Positions 11,195-23,900 of a DNA stretch of 64,000 nt are shown one piece after another. The DNA comes from Meconema thalassinum. Its lineage: Eukaryota > Arthropoda > Insecta > Orthoptera > Tettigoniidae. Under the pieces are notes generated by a model. It saw nothing but the letters and a program-made list of their open reading frames with translations, did no database searches and had not been told where the DNA came from. Each line of letters opens with the position of its first letter. Within the stretch, counting starts at the first letter, position 1. The DNA lies in contig OX336391.1 in the NCBI GenBank assembly GCA_946902985.2, positions 196,170,289 through 196,234,288 of the forward strand. Reading direction: 5' to 3'. Made by a program: the position numbers and the translations under genes.

Positions 11195-12429
11195 CGATTC
11201 TGCTATACAACATTCTGAACATACAGCAGATCAATTTGCAACAACAATGACTCGATTAAGTTGGAAAAAGAGCAAAGATATCGCGTCCTAAAAATGCACG
11301 CTTTTTTGTGATTAATCTTTGAAAACGACCCCCCAAATGTATTTAATTTTCCTCTTTTGGAAAAAATCCTCTAGTTTATATTCTTGGAATCACTGATATC
11401 AATTTCGAGGAAATAAAATAACTTGTAATGAAATGTCTTCAGTAGTGTCGATGAGTACCGTAAGTTGGAAAAACAACAAGCACCTTGCTGGAGATAGCAG
11501 AAACTAATTGCCGATATATTTTTCAGGAATAGACTGTCTGCGCATGCGTACAGCCGAAACCCTTGCCCCCCGTCACAGCTTGTCGAACTGACTTCTGCTG
11601 GTGCGCAGATAATTATGTAAGTTAGAGAGTTAAATAAAATACTTATGGAGATTAGTTAGCAGGGAATTGTGGGGGCAGAAATGGTGTTAGTTATCATCTC
11701 AGAATGCGAGAAATACTTCCTTCAGAGCTGTCTCAGTGGGATGAATTCCCGGCATCTAACATCACAGTGGTTGTGCATATTCTAGTTTTATCACACAGAA
11801 CGTGTGCGGGCAGATTAGACTTGCTAACATTCAGAATTATGGAATGCTAGGATTTCTAGAAATCCCGCGAGATATGTGGTGTAAGTCTACAACTTTATGA
11901 GCAGGGCGTACAGCCGAACATAACTCTGACATGTTCTGACGAGCGAGGGAAGGGGGAGACTCCAGGATTTGCTCCACATCTCCTGCCTGCATTGCGACGT
12001 GTTATGGTTGAAGGGAAATCCCGCGCCTCGAGAACGTCACACCATGCTGTCTCGATGGAGATAAAGATTTACACAACAGCCTAGTTAGCCTACTTTTAAC
12101 CTTTTGCATAAATATGATAAAATTGTAGTCTTACGAGATCAATCTGGGGCTCAGAGTGTCTGCCTGTCAGCATGTGTGTATCTTTGTCCTATGAGCTAAT
12201 ATAATGCTATCAGCTACACAAACCAAATATGGTACGAATGAAGAAACATGTCAAAAAATTTCAACGTTATATTCTATGACATAATTGCTGCCAACTTCCC
12301 GAATAAACACAATTCGATTTTAGACCCACCCACGGTTGGATATCTCAGGAAGTATATATGGAACTATTCCAACATTCGGGTGCATATAATTATTTTCTTT
12401 TTGTAAATCGTTTTGCTCAACTACGGAGC
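11195..12429. other. No recognisable gene
   Basis: AT-rich DNA with only short chance frames. No TIR, TSD or RNA gene was recognised. Confidence 0.45.
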
Positions 12430-13330
12430 GCGCTTGAACTTATTTTGCACAATGTTCCTTCTTCTTTTCTCCCCAATAACTCTTCATACGTTCACTGTGT
12501 TCCTTTCTGCGTGCTTCTGCCCAGCCTGTATTTTTCCGTTTAGGTTTTTCTGCAAATTTAAGTTTGTTTACTAAGCTTCTAAATTTTACACTATCTGGAA
12601 TGGTTTTCTGAGCAATACCCATTTCTTGTAGATCTTCATGTATTTCTGTAAACCAATTGTTGCGGATTTTCAGGGTTAGCGCTAGATTTAGAATTCTCTT
12701 TGTCAGCCTGTCGTTATCCATTCTGTGAAGGTGTCCGTAGAATTTTAAACGCCGTTTTCTGATAGTGTCTGTGAATTTTTCTGCGGATTGAAAAATTTCA
12801 TGTGGTTTCTTGTTCATCCAAATTTTGTTTTTGAACATTGGTCCTAGGATTTTTTGGGAGAATTTTCCTCTTTTGTTTCTCGAGGCTTTTCATTTGTGAC
12901 CTGCCCTCAATTATCAGTGTTTCGGATGCATACAGTGCCTCTGGTTTGATGAATGTGTTGTAGTGTCATAATTTTGCATTCTTTGAGATACATTTTTGTT
13001 GTATCTCTTCCATGAGATTTTGTAAGCCCATTGCAATTTAGCAGTTCTTTCTTTGTTAGCGTCCTAATTTAACAATGCTGGCTGAATAATTTCGCCTATA
13101 TACTTGAATTCGTCTACTTGGGAAATTACTCCGTAATTGGTGATTAGTGGATGATTGTCAAATCTTGATTTAGTGCCTTCCATAAACTGCGTCTTTTCAA
13201 ATGATATTTGGAGTCCGGTTCTTGCGGCTATTGAATTCCGTTTTTTTTTCTATGAAGTTGATTGCTTCTAGTCTGTTTGAAAGGATTGCAAGATCGACGC
13301 ATATATTATTATTATTATTATTATTATTTG
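12430..13330 (-). pseudogene. Decayed RTE-like LINE, RT C-terminal part
   Basis: The longest open piece (12440-12838, 132 aa) contains RRLKFYGHLHRM, typical of the region downstream of the reverse transcriptase in RTE-type LINEs. Further upstream on the minus strand, in shifting frames, come YASETL, LEKQKRKIL, FEKTQFM, VDEFKYIGEII and a VDLAILSN stretch that replaces the usual YADDLAI active-site context. Several frameshifts and a (TTA)n expansion (about 13303-13328) interrupt it. It is an old, non-functional 5'-truncated copy, and its boundaries are approximate. Confidence 0.7.
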
Positions 13331-14037
13331 ATGCATTTATATTGGCGAAGTTAGGGCTGTAAGCCTTCTTTTTCACTAAACTACACACAATTCAACTTAT
13401 TAGAGACAAATACTCACGTAGGTCATCATTGCAGATTTATTTGGAGCAACTCATACATGACAGTTTTGCCAAAATAAAACTATGCGTGCTTATAGTATCT
13501 ACGATAAACTGCTTCTAACTTCCATGCAACGAAATGGATTATTACCAAATTTTGTATGTAGATTGTATGCCGTATGGAATATAACTAGGCGTATAATCAA
13601 ATTCACCAGATGTACTGTTCTAACTGTGAATTAATGATCTCAAGAATTTTGAACCCTACGTTCAACATTTCGGGATGTATCTACGGAACCAACTTCAAAT
13701 TTTGTATATTATTAGTCTAAGATGTTTTATACGTCATATTTAAAGTAAATTGTCCAACTAATTCTATGCACGCATATAGGTTCCATGTTTAACTGCATGT
13801 AACTATCGTACTAATCGATAGATTTCAACCAAATTATGTGCGTGCAATATTGGACTCAAACCATATGATGAATATTATCAGAGTTACCAGTTGCAGATAC
13901 CAACTATCAAGTGAATGTTCTTAAAGCGCTTTAATACTAAGCTCAGTATCTCACAATCGATGTGTGATGACAATTTCAAACACACAACTAGGTAAAGATC
14001 ATCATCAGTTCAATTACACTTGATCGCTTGACGATCG
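13331..14037. other. AT-rich DNA with degenerate ~170-bp modules
   Basis: Three loosely similar segments share CAA.TTTTGTAT or CCAAATTATG motifs (near 13537, 13688 and 13833). They may be remnants of a modular Helitron-like element. No gene was seen. A GATCG-CTTGA-CGATC hairpin at 14022-14036 abuts the satellite. Confidence 0.35.
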
Positions 14038-16059
14038 AAACTGGTCATCCAAGTGTATTTATTAATCTTAACTGGTCATCCAAGTGTATTTATTAATCTT
14101 AACTGGTCATCCAAGGGTATTTATTAATCTTAACTGGTCATCCAAGGGTATTTATTAATCTTAAACGATCATCCAAGGGTTTTTATTAATCTTAACTGGT
14201 CATCCAAGGGTATTTATTAACCTTAACTGGTCATACAAGTGTATTTATTAATCTTAACTGGTCATCCAAGGGTATTTATTAATCTTAACTGGTCATCCAA
14301 GTGTATTTATTAATCTTAACTGGTCTTCCAAGGGTATTTATTAATCTTAACTGGTCATCCAAGGGTATTTATTAATCTTAACTGGTCTTCCAAGGGTATT
14401 TATTAATCTTAACTGGTCATCCAAGTGTATTTATTAATCTTAACTGGTCATCCAAGGGTATTTATTAATCTTAACTGGTCATCCAAGGATATTTATTAAT
14501 CTTAACTGGCCATCCAAGGGTATTTATTAATCTTAACTGGTCATCCAAGGGTATTTATTAATCTTAACTGGTCATCCAAGGGTATTTATTAATCATAACT
14601 GGTCATCCAAGGGTATTTATTAATCTTAACTGGTCATCCAAGGGTATTTATTAATCTTAACTGGTCTTCCAAGGGTATTTATTAATCTTAACTGGTCATC
14701 CAAGGGTATTTATTAATCTTAACTGGTCATCCAAGGGTATTTATTAATCTTAACTGGTCATCCAAAGGTATTTATTAATCTTAACTGGTCTTCCAAGGGT
14801 ATTTATTAATCTTAACTGGTCATTCAAGGGTATTTATTAATCTTAACTGGTCTTCCAAGGGTATTTATTAATCTTAACTGGTCATCCAAGGGTATTTATT
14901 AATCTTAACTGGTCATCCAAGGGTATTTATTAATCTTAACTGGTCATCCAAGGGTATTTATTAATCTTAACTTGTCTTCCAAGGGTATTTATTAATCTTA
15001 GCTGGTCATCCAAGGGTATTTATTAATCTTAACTGGTCATCCAAGGGTATTTATTAATCTTAACTGGTCATCCAAGGGTATTTATTAATCTTAACTGGTC
15101 ATCCAAGGGTATTTATTAATCTTAACTGGTCTTCCAAGGGTATTTATTAACCTTAACTGGTCATCCAAAGGTATTTATTAATCTTAACTGGTCTTCCAAG
15201 GGTATTTATTAATCTTAACTGGTCATCCAAGGGTATTTATTAATCTTAACTGGTCTTCCAAGGGTATTTATTAATCTTAGCTGGTCATCCAAGGGTATTT
15301 ATTAATCTTAACTGGTCATCCAAGGGTATTTATTAATCTTAACTGGTCATCCAAGTGTATTTATGAATCTTTACTGGTCATCCAAGGGTATTTATTAATC
15401 TTAACTGGTCATCCAAGGGTATTTATTAATCATAACTGGTCATCCAAGGGTATTTATTAATCTTAACTGGTCATCCAAGGGTATTTATTAATCTTAACTG
15501 GTCTTCCAAGGGTATTTATTAATCTTAACTGGTCATCCAAGGGTATTTATTAATCTTAACTGGTCATCCAAGGGTATTTATTAATCTTAACTGGTCATCC
15601 AAAGGTATTTATTAATCTTAACTGGTCTTCCAAGGGTATTTATTAATCTTAACTGGTCATTCAAGGGTATTTATTAATCTTAACTGGTCTTCCAAGGGTA
15701 TTTATTAATCTTAACTGGTCATCCAAGGGTATTTATTAATCTTAACTGGTCTTCCAAGGGTATTTATTAACCTTAACTGGTCATCCAAAGGTATTTATTA
15801 ATCTTAACTGGTCATCCAAGGGTATTTATTAATCTTAACTGGTCATCCAAGGGTATTTATTAATCTTAACTGGTCTTCCAAGGGTATTTATTAATCTTAA
15901 CTGGTCATCCAAGTGTATTTATGAATCTTTACTGGTCATCCAAGGGTATTTATTAATCTTAACTGGTCATCCAAGGGTATTTATTAATCTTAACTGGTCA
16001 TCCAAGGGAATTTATTAATCTTAACTGGTCATCCAAGGGTATTTATTAATCTTAACTGG
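14038..16059. repeat. Satellite block 1 with 18-, 20- and 27-mer block duplications
   Basis: Rare variants recur at exact monomer multiples. AATCATAACT at 14591 and 15428, and CATTCAAGG at 14821 and 15658, are each 837 bp apart (27 monomers). AACCTTAACT plus CCAAAGG at 15149 and 15769 is 620 bp apart (20). TGAATCTTTACTGG at 15364 and 15922 is 558 bp apart (18). Confidence 0.85.
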
Positions 16060-16255
16060 AAGGAAGGAAGGAAGCTTGTAGTTTAACGTGACCGTTAATC
16101 TAGAGATCATGAGCCACGGGACCTCCTTTTTACGTGGAATCCGAACCACAGGACATGGCATTTCACATCGAAAATCTCACATGCATTGACCGGGAATCGA
16201 ACCCGGACCGCCTTGGTGAGAGGCATACAGCTAGACCGCTGGGCCACCACGCCCC
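16060..16255 (-). mobile_element. tRNA-derived SINE inserted in the satellite
   Basis: On the minus strand it starts GGGGCGTGGTGGCCCAGCGG (A box) and has the B box GGGTTCGATTCCC. It ends in a (TTCC)n tail, seen on the plus strand as AAGGAAGGAAGG. The satellite-derived 12-bp TSD AATCTTAACTGG lies at 16048-16059 and 16256-16267. The length of 196 bp is that of a complete short SINE. Confidence 0.85.
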
Positions 16256-17347
16256 AATCTTAACTGGTCTTCCAAGGGTATTTATTAATCTTAACTGGTC
16301 ATCCAAGGGTATTTATTAATCTTAACTGGTCTTCCAAGGGTATTTATTAATCTTAACTGGTCTTCCAAGGGTATTTATTGATCTTAACTGGTCATCCAAG
16401 GGTATTTATTAATCTTAACTGGTCATCCAAGGGTATTTATTAATCTTAACTGGTCATCCAAGGGTATTTAATAATCTTAACTGGTCATCCAAGGGTATTT
16501 ATTAATCTTAACTGGTCATCCAAGGGTATTTATTAATCTTAACTGGTCATCCAAGGGTATTTATTAATCTTAACTGGTCATCCAAGGGTATTTATTAATC
16601 TTAACTGGTCATCCAAGGGTATTTATTAATCTTAACTGGTCATCCAAGGGTATTTATTAATCTTAACTGGTCTTCGAAGGGTATTTATTAATCTTAACTG
16701 GTCATCCAAGGGTATTTATTAATCTTAACCGGTCATCCAAGGGTATTTATTTATCTTAACTGGTCTTCCAAGGGTATTTATTAATCTTAACTGGTCATCC
16801 AAGTGTATTTATTAATCTTAACTGGTCATCCAAGGTTGTTTATTAATCTTAACTGGTCATGCAAGTGTATTTATTAATCTTAACTGGTCATCCAAGGGTA
16901 TTTATTAATCTTAACTGGTCATCCAAGGGTATTTATTAATCTTAAGTGGTCATCCAAGTGTATTTATTAATCTTAAATGGTCATCCAAGGGTATTTATTA
17001 ATCTTAACTGGTCATCCAAGGGTATTTATTAATCTTAACTGGTCATCCAAGGGTATTTATTAATCTTAACTGGTCTTCCAAGGGTATTTATTAATCTTAA
17101 CTGGTCATCCAAGGGTATTTATCAATCTTAACTGGCCATCCAGGGGTATTTATTAATCTTAACTGGTCATCCAAGGGTATTTATTAATCTTAACTGGTCT
17201 TCCAAGGGTATTTATTAATCTTAACTGATCATCCAAGGGTATTTATTAATCTTAACTGGTCATCCAAGGGTATTTATTAATCTTAACTGGTCATCCAAGG
17301 GTATTTAATAATCTTAACTGGTCTTCCAAGGGTATTTATTAATCTTA
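16256..17347. repeat. Satellite block 2
   Basis: Same 31-bp monomer and orientation as block 1. It includes diverged monomers such as AAGGTTGTTT near 16832. Confidence 0.95.
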
Positions 17348-17349
17348 TC

Positions 17350-17844
17350 ACAAGCATCCTGGCCTGAAATTACATAGAGATAAGCGACGGAATCACAACA
17401 TCAAACCCAATAGATCAAACAACCGGTGTATTGCAAGGGGACCCTCTAAGCCCATTACTGTTCATCATCGCGACGGCAGATATCGCACAGGTAGTCTCGG
17501 AGAAAGTAATTCTCTATATGTACGCTGACGATATTGTGCTGGCCTCGAGATCGCAAGAGGATCTACAATCTGCATTTGATCTGCTGTTGGAATGGGCGGA
17601 AGAGAATGAACTCAGCCTAAACGAAAACAAGACTGTATCAATGACTTTCCGCAAAGGGGGAAAACCAGCAGTTTTTCACACACATAGAAAACCCCTGGAG
17701 AGCGTTTCTAACTTTAAATATCTAGGCGTGACACTTCAGACAACGGGCAACGTCTTTACGCTTCACGTTAACGATAGGATCTGTGCGGCTACGAGGGCCA
17801 TAAATGATATCAGACAGTTGAGAAAACTCTCCGTCAAAACAGCC
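17350..17844 (+). pseudogene. LINE A reverse transcriptase, N-side fragment
   Basis: The frame reads from ITSILA through a TGA at 17365-17367, then NYIEISDG, TTGVLQGDPLSP and YMYADDIVLAS. It reaches FKYLGVTLQ and ends at KTA, where LINE B interrupts. YADD is the RT catalytic motif and LQGDPLSP precedes it as in non-LTR elements. The TGA stands where LINE B has a Glu codon (LAENY). The upstream half of the RT and the endonuclease were lost by 5' truncation. Downstream coding resumes in frame at 20371. Confidence 0.85.
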
Positions 17845-20361
17845 AGACCGCCCCGGACATAATAGACCACCTTGGAGCTGCACTGAATACATTCCCAGGA
17901 AAAAGAAAGACTGTCCTTGCCGGAGACTTAAACTGCAGAATGGATCAACAAAACGCAAAGAGTGAAGAAGTTTTCAACTATCTAAGCCTAGAGGGTTTTA
18001 AAATAGGGAACAAAACTCATGACTGGACGTACATAGGCCCCAACGGGACCAGCACAATAGACTTAATATGCACAAGAGGAACACTCGAAACAAGGAACGC
18101 AAGTACAATTAGGTCGGAGGGTGCTATTATACGCAAGCACATACCAGTGAGCCTAGAAATAGATGGAGAGATCTGCGATGGGGAAACTATAGAAGAACCG
18201 ACCAGAGTGAGCAAAACTCTAAACAGAGATAAAATTAGAGATAAGTTGGAAGACATAGACAAGATGATGGAAAGCATCCAAGAGGGAGGAATCGACGAGG
18301 CGGCAGCTTGGATACAAGACTGCATCACCGGCGCAGCTACCTCGCCTTCACACGGGAGAAAGGCTAAACCTTGGTTCGATGAGTCGTGTTTTATTCAAAG
18401 GAAGGAAACCCTAGGCAAACTCCACAACATAAGAGTCACAAAAGACAACAAAGCACTGGAAGAATACCGACAACACAGGAAAACCTACAAAGAACTGATT
18501 AAAAAGAAAAAAAGGGACTTCATAGAAGAGACGCAAAGAGCGGTCATTGCAGAAGCAGAAACAGACCCATACCGTGCCCTGAGGCCAAAGATCCATAGCT
18601 TCCAACCAAACATATCATTGGAGACATAGGAGGAGCATATCAAGAACGTCACCTGTGCAAAGGAGACTAGACCCGAAACCAGGCCCCCAGAAGAACGCGA
18701 TGTGTCAGAACCCATCAAAGAAGAAGAGATCACCATGGCCATACAGAAGAAAAGAAATAATAGATCCCCCGGACCAGATGGACTAAGGAATGAGCATCTA
18801 AAACAAACTACTGAGGAACTGGTACCGATATGGACGGCCCTACTAAACAAATGCTTGGAACTCGGGCAAATACCAAACGAATGGAAGAAGTCAACCATCA
18901 AGCTACAATACAAAGGAAAAGGGAGTACTGACGACCCAAATTCATACCGGGGAGTAGCGCTGGAATCCGCAGCCCTAAAGCTACTAACAGGAATATTGAC
19001 AGCGAGAATATACGAAAAAATAGACCCAATACTACCAGAAGAGCAATGTGGATTCAGGAAGCATAGATCGACAACTATGGCAGCAGGAAGCCTATTACGG
19101 CACATAACAACAACACTAGAGAAACCCAAGAGCAAACTCTATGTAGTCTTTGTTGACTTCACGAAGGCTTTTGACCTGGTAAACAGAAAGCTGCTGATAC
19201 ATAAGCTGGAAACACTCATAGGTAGGTCAAGGCTGACGACCCTTATATCGAACATATTGGCAGAAAACTATATACAAGTGCAGGACGGAGTTGGACAAAC
19301 CAAATGGATGATACAAACGAATGGAGTACTTCAAGGGGACCCCCTCAGTCCCATTCTATTCAATGCGCTCTCACACGATGCAGGAGACAAAATAAAGGAA
19401 TCGACTGAGTCAAAACTGTATATATACGCAGACGACATGGCAATCGCCTCAGAACAGATAAAGGATTTGCAAGATGCAATCAACATACTAAGCGAATGGG
19501 CCCTGGAAAACGAACTAACAATCAACGAGGACAAGACTGAGATGGTCGTCTTCCGGAACGGGGGCAGGTCAGCGGAATCAGACCAAGTGCTATGCAACGG
19601 CAAGAAACTGAAGAAAGTAAACAATTTCAAATACCTCGGCCTCACGCTCCAGGTAACAGGCCGAAGCTTCAGAATACATACAAGAGCGAAAGCGGCCGCA
19701 GCAGTGAAGGCCATAAACGACATAAGCCATATTACCCAAATATCGCTGGAAACAGCAATGATGCTCTTCCGAGCCAAGGTCATACCCGTACTAACATACG
19801 GTCTGGAGCTTACATGGGAGTTTCTCAACTACAAACAGCTGGAGGAACTCGAAAAGGTGAAATCTAGGTTCCTCAAAAGAGCCCTCGGAGTCTCCAAGTC
19901 AGCCAAATCTCGGCTGGTATATGAACTGGCGAGAGAAACGTTCCTAATAGAGGACCTTCGGTCACTTTTACTGCTGCCTTCCACAGAAAGCTTCAGAAAA
20001 TTACTCCAGGATCTGCAAAGCAAAAGGCTTGACATTCCGAAGGAATTCTACGCGACTGATGCCATGGTGGACAAAAGATGGATGCAACCCATATCCGAAA
20101 TGAGACACGTCGTGACGAGACTCGCAGTTCATGGGTTCCACCATAAGGTCTGCTCACGAAAGACATTTCATGACCCGGATGAGAGGTGTATATGTGAGCT
20201 GTGTAGGAACGAATGCGGCAGGTACCATATCACGACATGCCCCAACAGAACTTTATCAATAGTGGCTTATAGTAAGGACTAGAAGCGAACCATAGTATCT
20301 AGTAAGTGTACATATCTGTAACATGTAATATGGCCAACTGGCTGCAATAAATGCTATTATT
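17845..20361 (+). mobile_element. LINE B, 5'-truncated, inserted in LINE A
   Basis: This 2517-bp non-LTR retrotransposon copy lies between 9-bp AAAACAGCC duplications. It starts inside the endonuclease domain and ends with a short 3' UTR (GCAATAAATGCTATTATT) without a long poly(A). Its proteins are related to those of LINE A and LINE C but clearly diverged, so it is a separate subfamily of the same clade. Confidence 0.9.
17846..20282 (+). pseudogene. LINE B ORF2: endonuclease C-part, RT, zinc knuckle
   Basis: A single frame stays open over about 810 codons except for one TAG at 18627-18629, where LINE C has TGG (Trp). In order it carries APE-type endonuclease motifs GDLNCRMD, GPNGTSTIDL and IRKHIPVS. 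A linker follows, then RT motifs NNRSPGPDGL, SYRGVAL, QCGFRKHRST, FVDFTKAFD, NGVLQGDPLSP and YIYADD. The C-terminal CICELC...H...C is a CCHC-type zinc knuckle. Such proteins nick DNA and copy the element RNA at the nick. The missing N-terminal endonuclease part and the stop make this copy dead. Jockey/I-group affinity is likely, but the exact clade is unresolved. Confidence 0.9.
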
Positions 20362-20370
20362 AAAACAGCC

Positions 20371-20898
20371 TTGAATCTCTTCCAGCTCAAGGTTACACCC
20401 GTTGTAACATATGGATTAGAGAATATTTGGACACATCTCAAATTGAAACACCTGGAAAAGTTGGAGAAACTAAAAGCGACTTTCTTAAAGAAGGTTCTGT
20501 GTGTTTCAAAATACACGCCTTCAAGACTAGTCTATGAATTAACACGTGAATTATATTATGTGGAAGAGCTCCGCCTCCAACTGTCGCTACCGTCTACACC
20601 AGCATACGTGCAACTCATGGAGAACCTGAAATCGAAGAAGAGAGACATATGGTGGGATTTCTACATGACTGACGCAATGACCTGCAATGATTGGAAACGG
20701 GGAGGCTATGAACTAAGACATACTGTTACACGATTTGCCATACATGGCTTTCACCATAAGCTGTGCAAGTTAAAGAAGTTTCACCAACCAGACGCAGACT
20801 GTGTATGTGAACGTTGCGGCAAATGTTGCGAAAGATATCATGCGATGTACTGTACATATAGACTTGAATCTCTGACGTCCTTCTGTTGTAATGAATAG
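20371..20898 (+). pseudogene. LINE A ORF2 C-terminal part
   Basis: This is the continuation of the LINE A frame from 17844. It reads FQLKVTPVVTYGLENIW, FLKKVLCVSK.TPSRLVYEL and WDFYMTDAM. The RHTVTRFAIHGFHHKLC segment and the zinc knuckle CVCERC...H...C follow, and a TAG ends it. The order matches LINE B residue by residue. It has no start of its own and is not an independent gene. Confidence 0.85.
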
Positions 20899-20968
20899 TT
20901 TTATTCCTATGTATGTTTCATTTTGTCTGTATCATTCCTTTGGCTATTAGCTGCAATAAATATTTTAT

Positions 20969-23900
20969 TTTATTAATCTTAACTGGTCATCCAAGTGTAT
21001 TTATTAATCTTAACTGGTCATCCAAGGGTATTTATTAATCTTAACTGGTCATCCAAGGGTATTTATTAATCTTAACAGGTCATCCAAGGGTATTTATTAA
21101 TCTTAACTGGCCATCCAGGGGTATTTATTAAACTTAACTGGTCATCCAAGGGTATTTATTAATCTTAACTGGTCTTCCAAGGGTATTTATTAATCTTAAC
21201 TGGTCATCCAAGGGTATTTATTAATCTTAACTGGTCTTCCAAGGGTATTTATTAATCTTAACTGGTCATCCAAGGGTATTTATTTATCTTAACTGGTCAT
21301 CCAAGGGTATTTTTAATCTTAACTGGTCATCCAAGGGTATTTATTAATCTTAACTGGTCTTCCAAGGGTATTTATTAATCTTAACTGGTCATCCAAGGGT
21401 ATTTATTAATCTTAACTGGTCTTCCAAGGGTATTTATTAATCTTAACTGGTCATCCAAGGGTATTTATTAATCTTAACTGGTCATCCAAGGGCATTTATT
21501 AATCTTAACCGGTCATCCAAGGGTATTTATTTATCTTAACTGGTCTTCCAAGGGTATTTATTAATCTTAACTGGTCATCCAAGTGTATTTATTAATCTTA
21601 ACTGGTCATCCAAGGGTATTTATTAATCTTAACTGGTCATCCAAGTGTATTTATTAATCTTAACTGGTCATCCAAGGGTATTTATAAATCTTAACTGGTC
21701 ATCCAAGGGTATTTATTAATCTTAACTGGTCATCCAAGGGTATTTATTAATCTTAACTGGTCATCCATGGGTATTTATTAATCTTAACTGGTCATCCAAG
21801 GGTATTTATTAATCTTAACTGGTCATCCAAGGGTATTTATTAATCTTAACTGGTCATCCAAGGGTATTTATTAATCTTAACTGGTCATCCAAGGGTATTT
21901 ATTAATCTTAACTGGTCATCCAAGGGTATTTATTAATCTTAAGTGGTCATCCAAGTGTATTTATTAATCTTAAATGGTCATCCAAGGGTATTTATTAATC
22001 TTAACTGGTCATCCAAGGGTATTTATTAATCTTAACTGGTCATCCAAGGGTATTTATTAATCTTAACTGGTCTTCCAAGGGTATTTATTAATCTTAACTG
22101 GTCATCCAAGGGTATTTATTAATCTTAACTGGTCATCCAAGGGTATTTATTAATCTTAACTGGTCATCCAAGGGTATTTATTAATATCAACTGGTCATCC
22201 AAAGGGTATTTATTAATCTTAACTGGTCATCCAAGGGTATTTATTAATCTTAACTGGTCATCCTAGGGTATTTATTAATGTTAACTGGTCATCCAAGGGT
22301 ATTTATTAATCTTAACTGGTCTTCCAAGGGTATTTAATAATCTTAACTGGTCATCCAAGGGTATTTACTAATCTTAACTTGTCATCCAAGGGTATTTACT
22401 AATCTTAATTGGTCATCCAAGGGTATTTACTAATCTTAACTGGTCATCCAAGGGTATTTATTAATCTTAACTGGTCATCCAAGGGTATTTATTAATCTTA
22501 ACTGGTCATCCAAGTGTATTTATTTATCTTAACTGGTCATCCAAGGGTATTTATTAATCTTAACTGGTCATCCAAGGGTATTTATTAATCTTAACTGGTC
22601 ATCCAAAGGTATTTATTAATCTTAACTGGTCAACCAAGGGTATTTATTAATCTTAACTGGTCATCCAAGGGTATTTATTAATCTTAACTGGTCATCCAAG
22701 GGTATTTATTAACAGGTCATCCAAGGGTATTTATTAATCTTAACTGGTCATCCAAGGGTATTTATTAATCTTAACTGGTCATCCAAGGGTATTTATTAAT
22801 CTTGACTGGTCATCCAAGGGTATTTATTAATATTAACTGGTCATCCAAGGGTATTTATTAATCTTAACTGGTCATCCAAGGGTATTTAATAATCTTAACT
22901 GGTCTTCCAAGGGTATTTATTAATCTTAACTGGTCATCCAAGGGTATTTATTAATCTTAACTGGTCATCCAAGGGTATTTATTAATCTTAACTGGTCATC
23001 CAAGGGTATTTATTAATCTTAACTGGTCATCCAAGGGTATTTATTAATCTTAACTGGTCATCCAAGGGTATTTATTAATCTTAACTGGTCATCCAAGGGT
23101 ATTTATTAATCTTAACTGGTCATCCAAGGGTATTTATTAATCTTAACTGGTCTTCCAAGGGTATTTATTAATCTTAACTGGTCATCCAAGTGTATTTATT
23201 AATCTTAACTGGTCATCCAAGGGTATTTATTAATCTTAACTGGTCATCCAAGGGTATTTACTAATCTTAACTGGTCATCCAAGGGTATTTATTAATCTTA
23301 ACTGGTCATCCAAGGGTATTTATTAATCTTAACTGGTCATCCAAATGTATTTATTAATCTTAACTGGTCATCCAAGTGTATGTATTAATCTTAACTGGTC
23401 TTCCAAGGGTATTTACTAATCTTAACTGGTCATCCAATGGTATTTATTAATCTTAACTGGTCTTCCAAGGGTATTTGTTAATCTTAACTGGTCATCCAAT
23501 TGTATTTATTAATCTTAACTGGTCATCCAAGGGTATTTATTAATCTTAACTGGTCATCCAAGTGTATTTATTAATCTTAACTGGTCATCCAAGGGTATTT
23601 ATTAATCTTAACTGGTCATCCAAGGGTATTTGTTAATCTTAACTGGTCATCCAATTGTATTTATTAATCTTAACTGGTCATCCAAGGGTATTTATTAATC
23701 TTAACTGGTCATCCAAGTGTATTTATTAATCTTAACTGGTCATCCAAGGGTATTTATTAATCTTAACTGGTCATCCAAGGGTATTTATTAATCTTAACTG
23801 GTCTTCCAAGGGTATTTACTAATCTTAACTGGTCATCCAATGGTATTTATTAATCTTAACTGGTCTTCCAAGGGTATTTGTTAATCTTAACTGGTCATCC

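Larger units (their letters stand above)
17348..20968 (+). mobile_element. LINE A, 5'-truncated, split by LINE B
   Basis: LINE A occupies 17348-17844 and 20371-20968. It begins inside the RT domain and ends with TGCAATAAATATTTTATT. A 13-bp TSD of satellite sequence, TTTATTAATCTTA, is at 17335-17347 and 20969-20981. LINE B lies at 17845-20361 between two copies of AAAACAGCC (17836-17844 and 20362-20370). Deleting LINE B and one AAAACAGCC restores the LINE A reading frame exactly. Order of events: satellite, then LINE A, then LINE B. Confidence 0.9.

Noticed and set aside
18017..19135. Open frames antisense to LINE B (103 to 216 aa)
   Set aside because: They are shadows of the RT frame on the other strand and have no motifs of their own.
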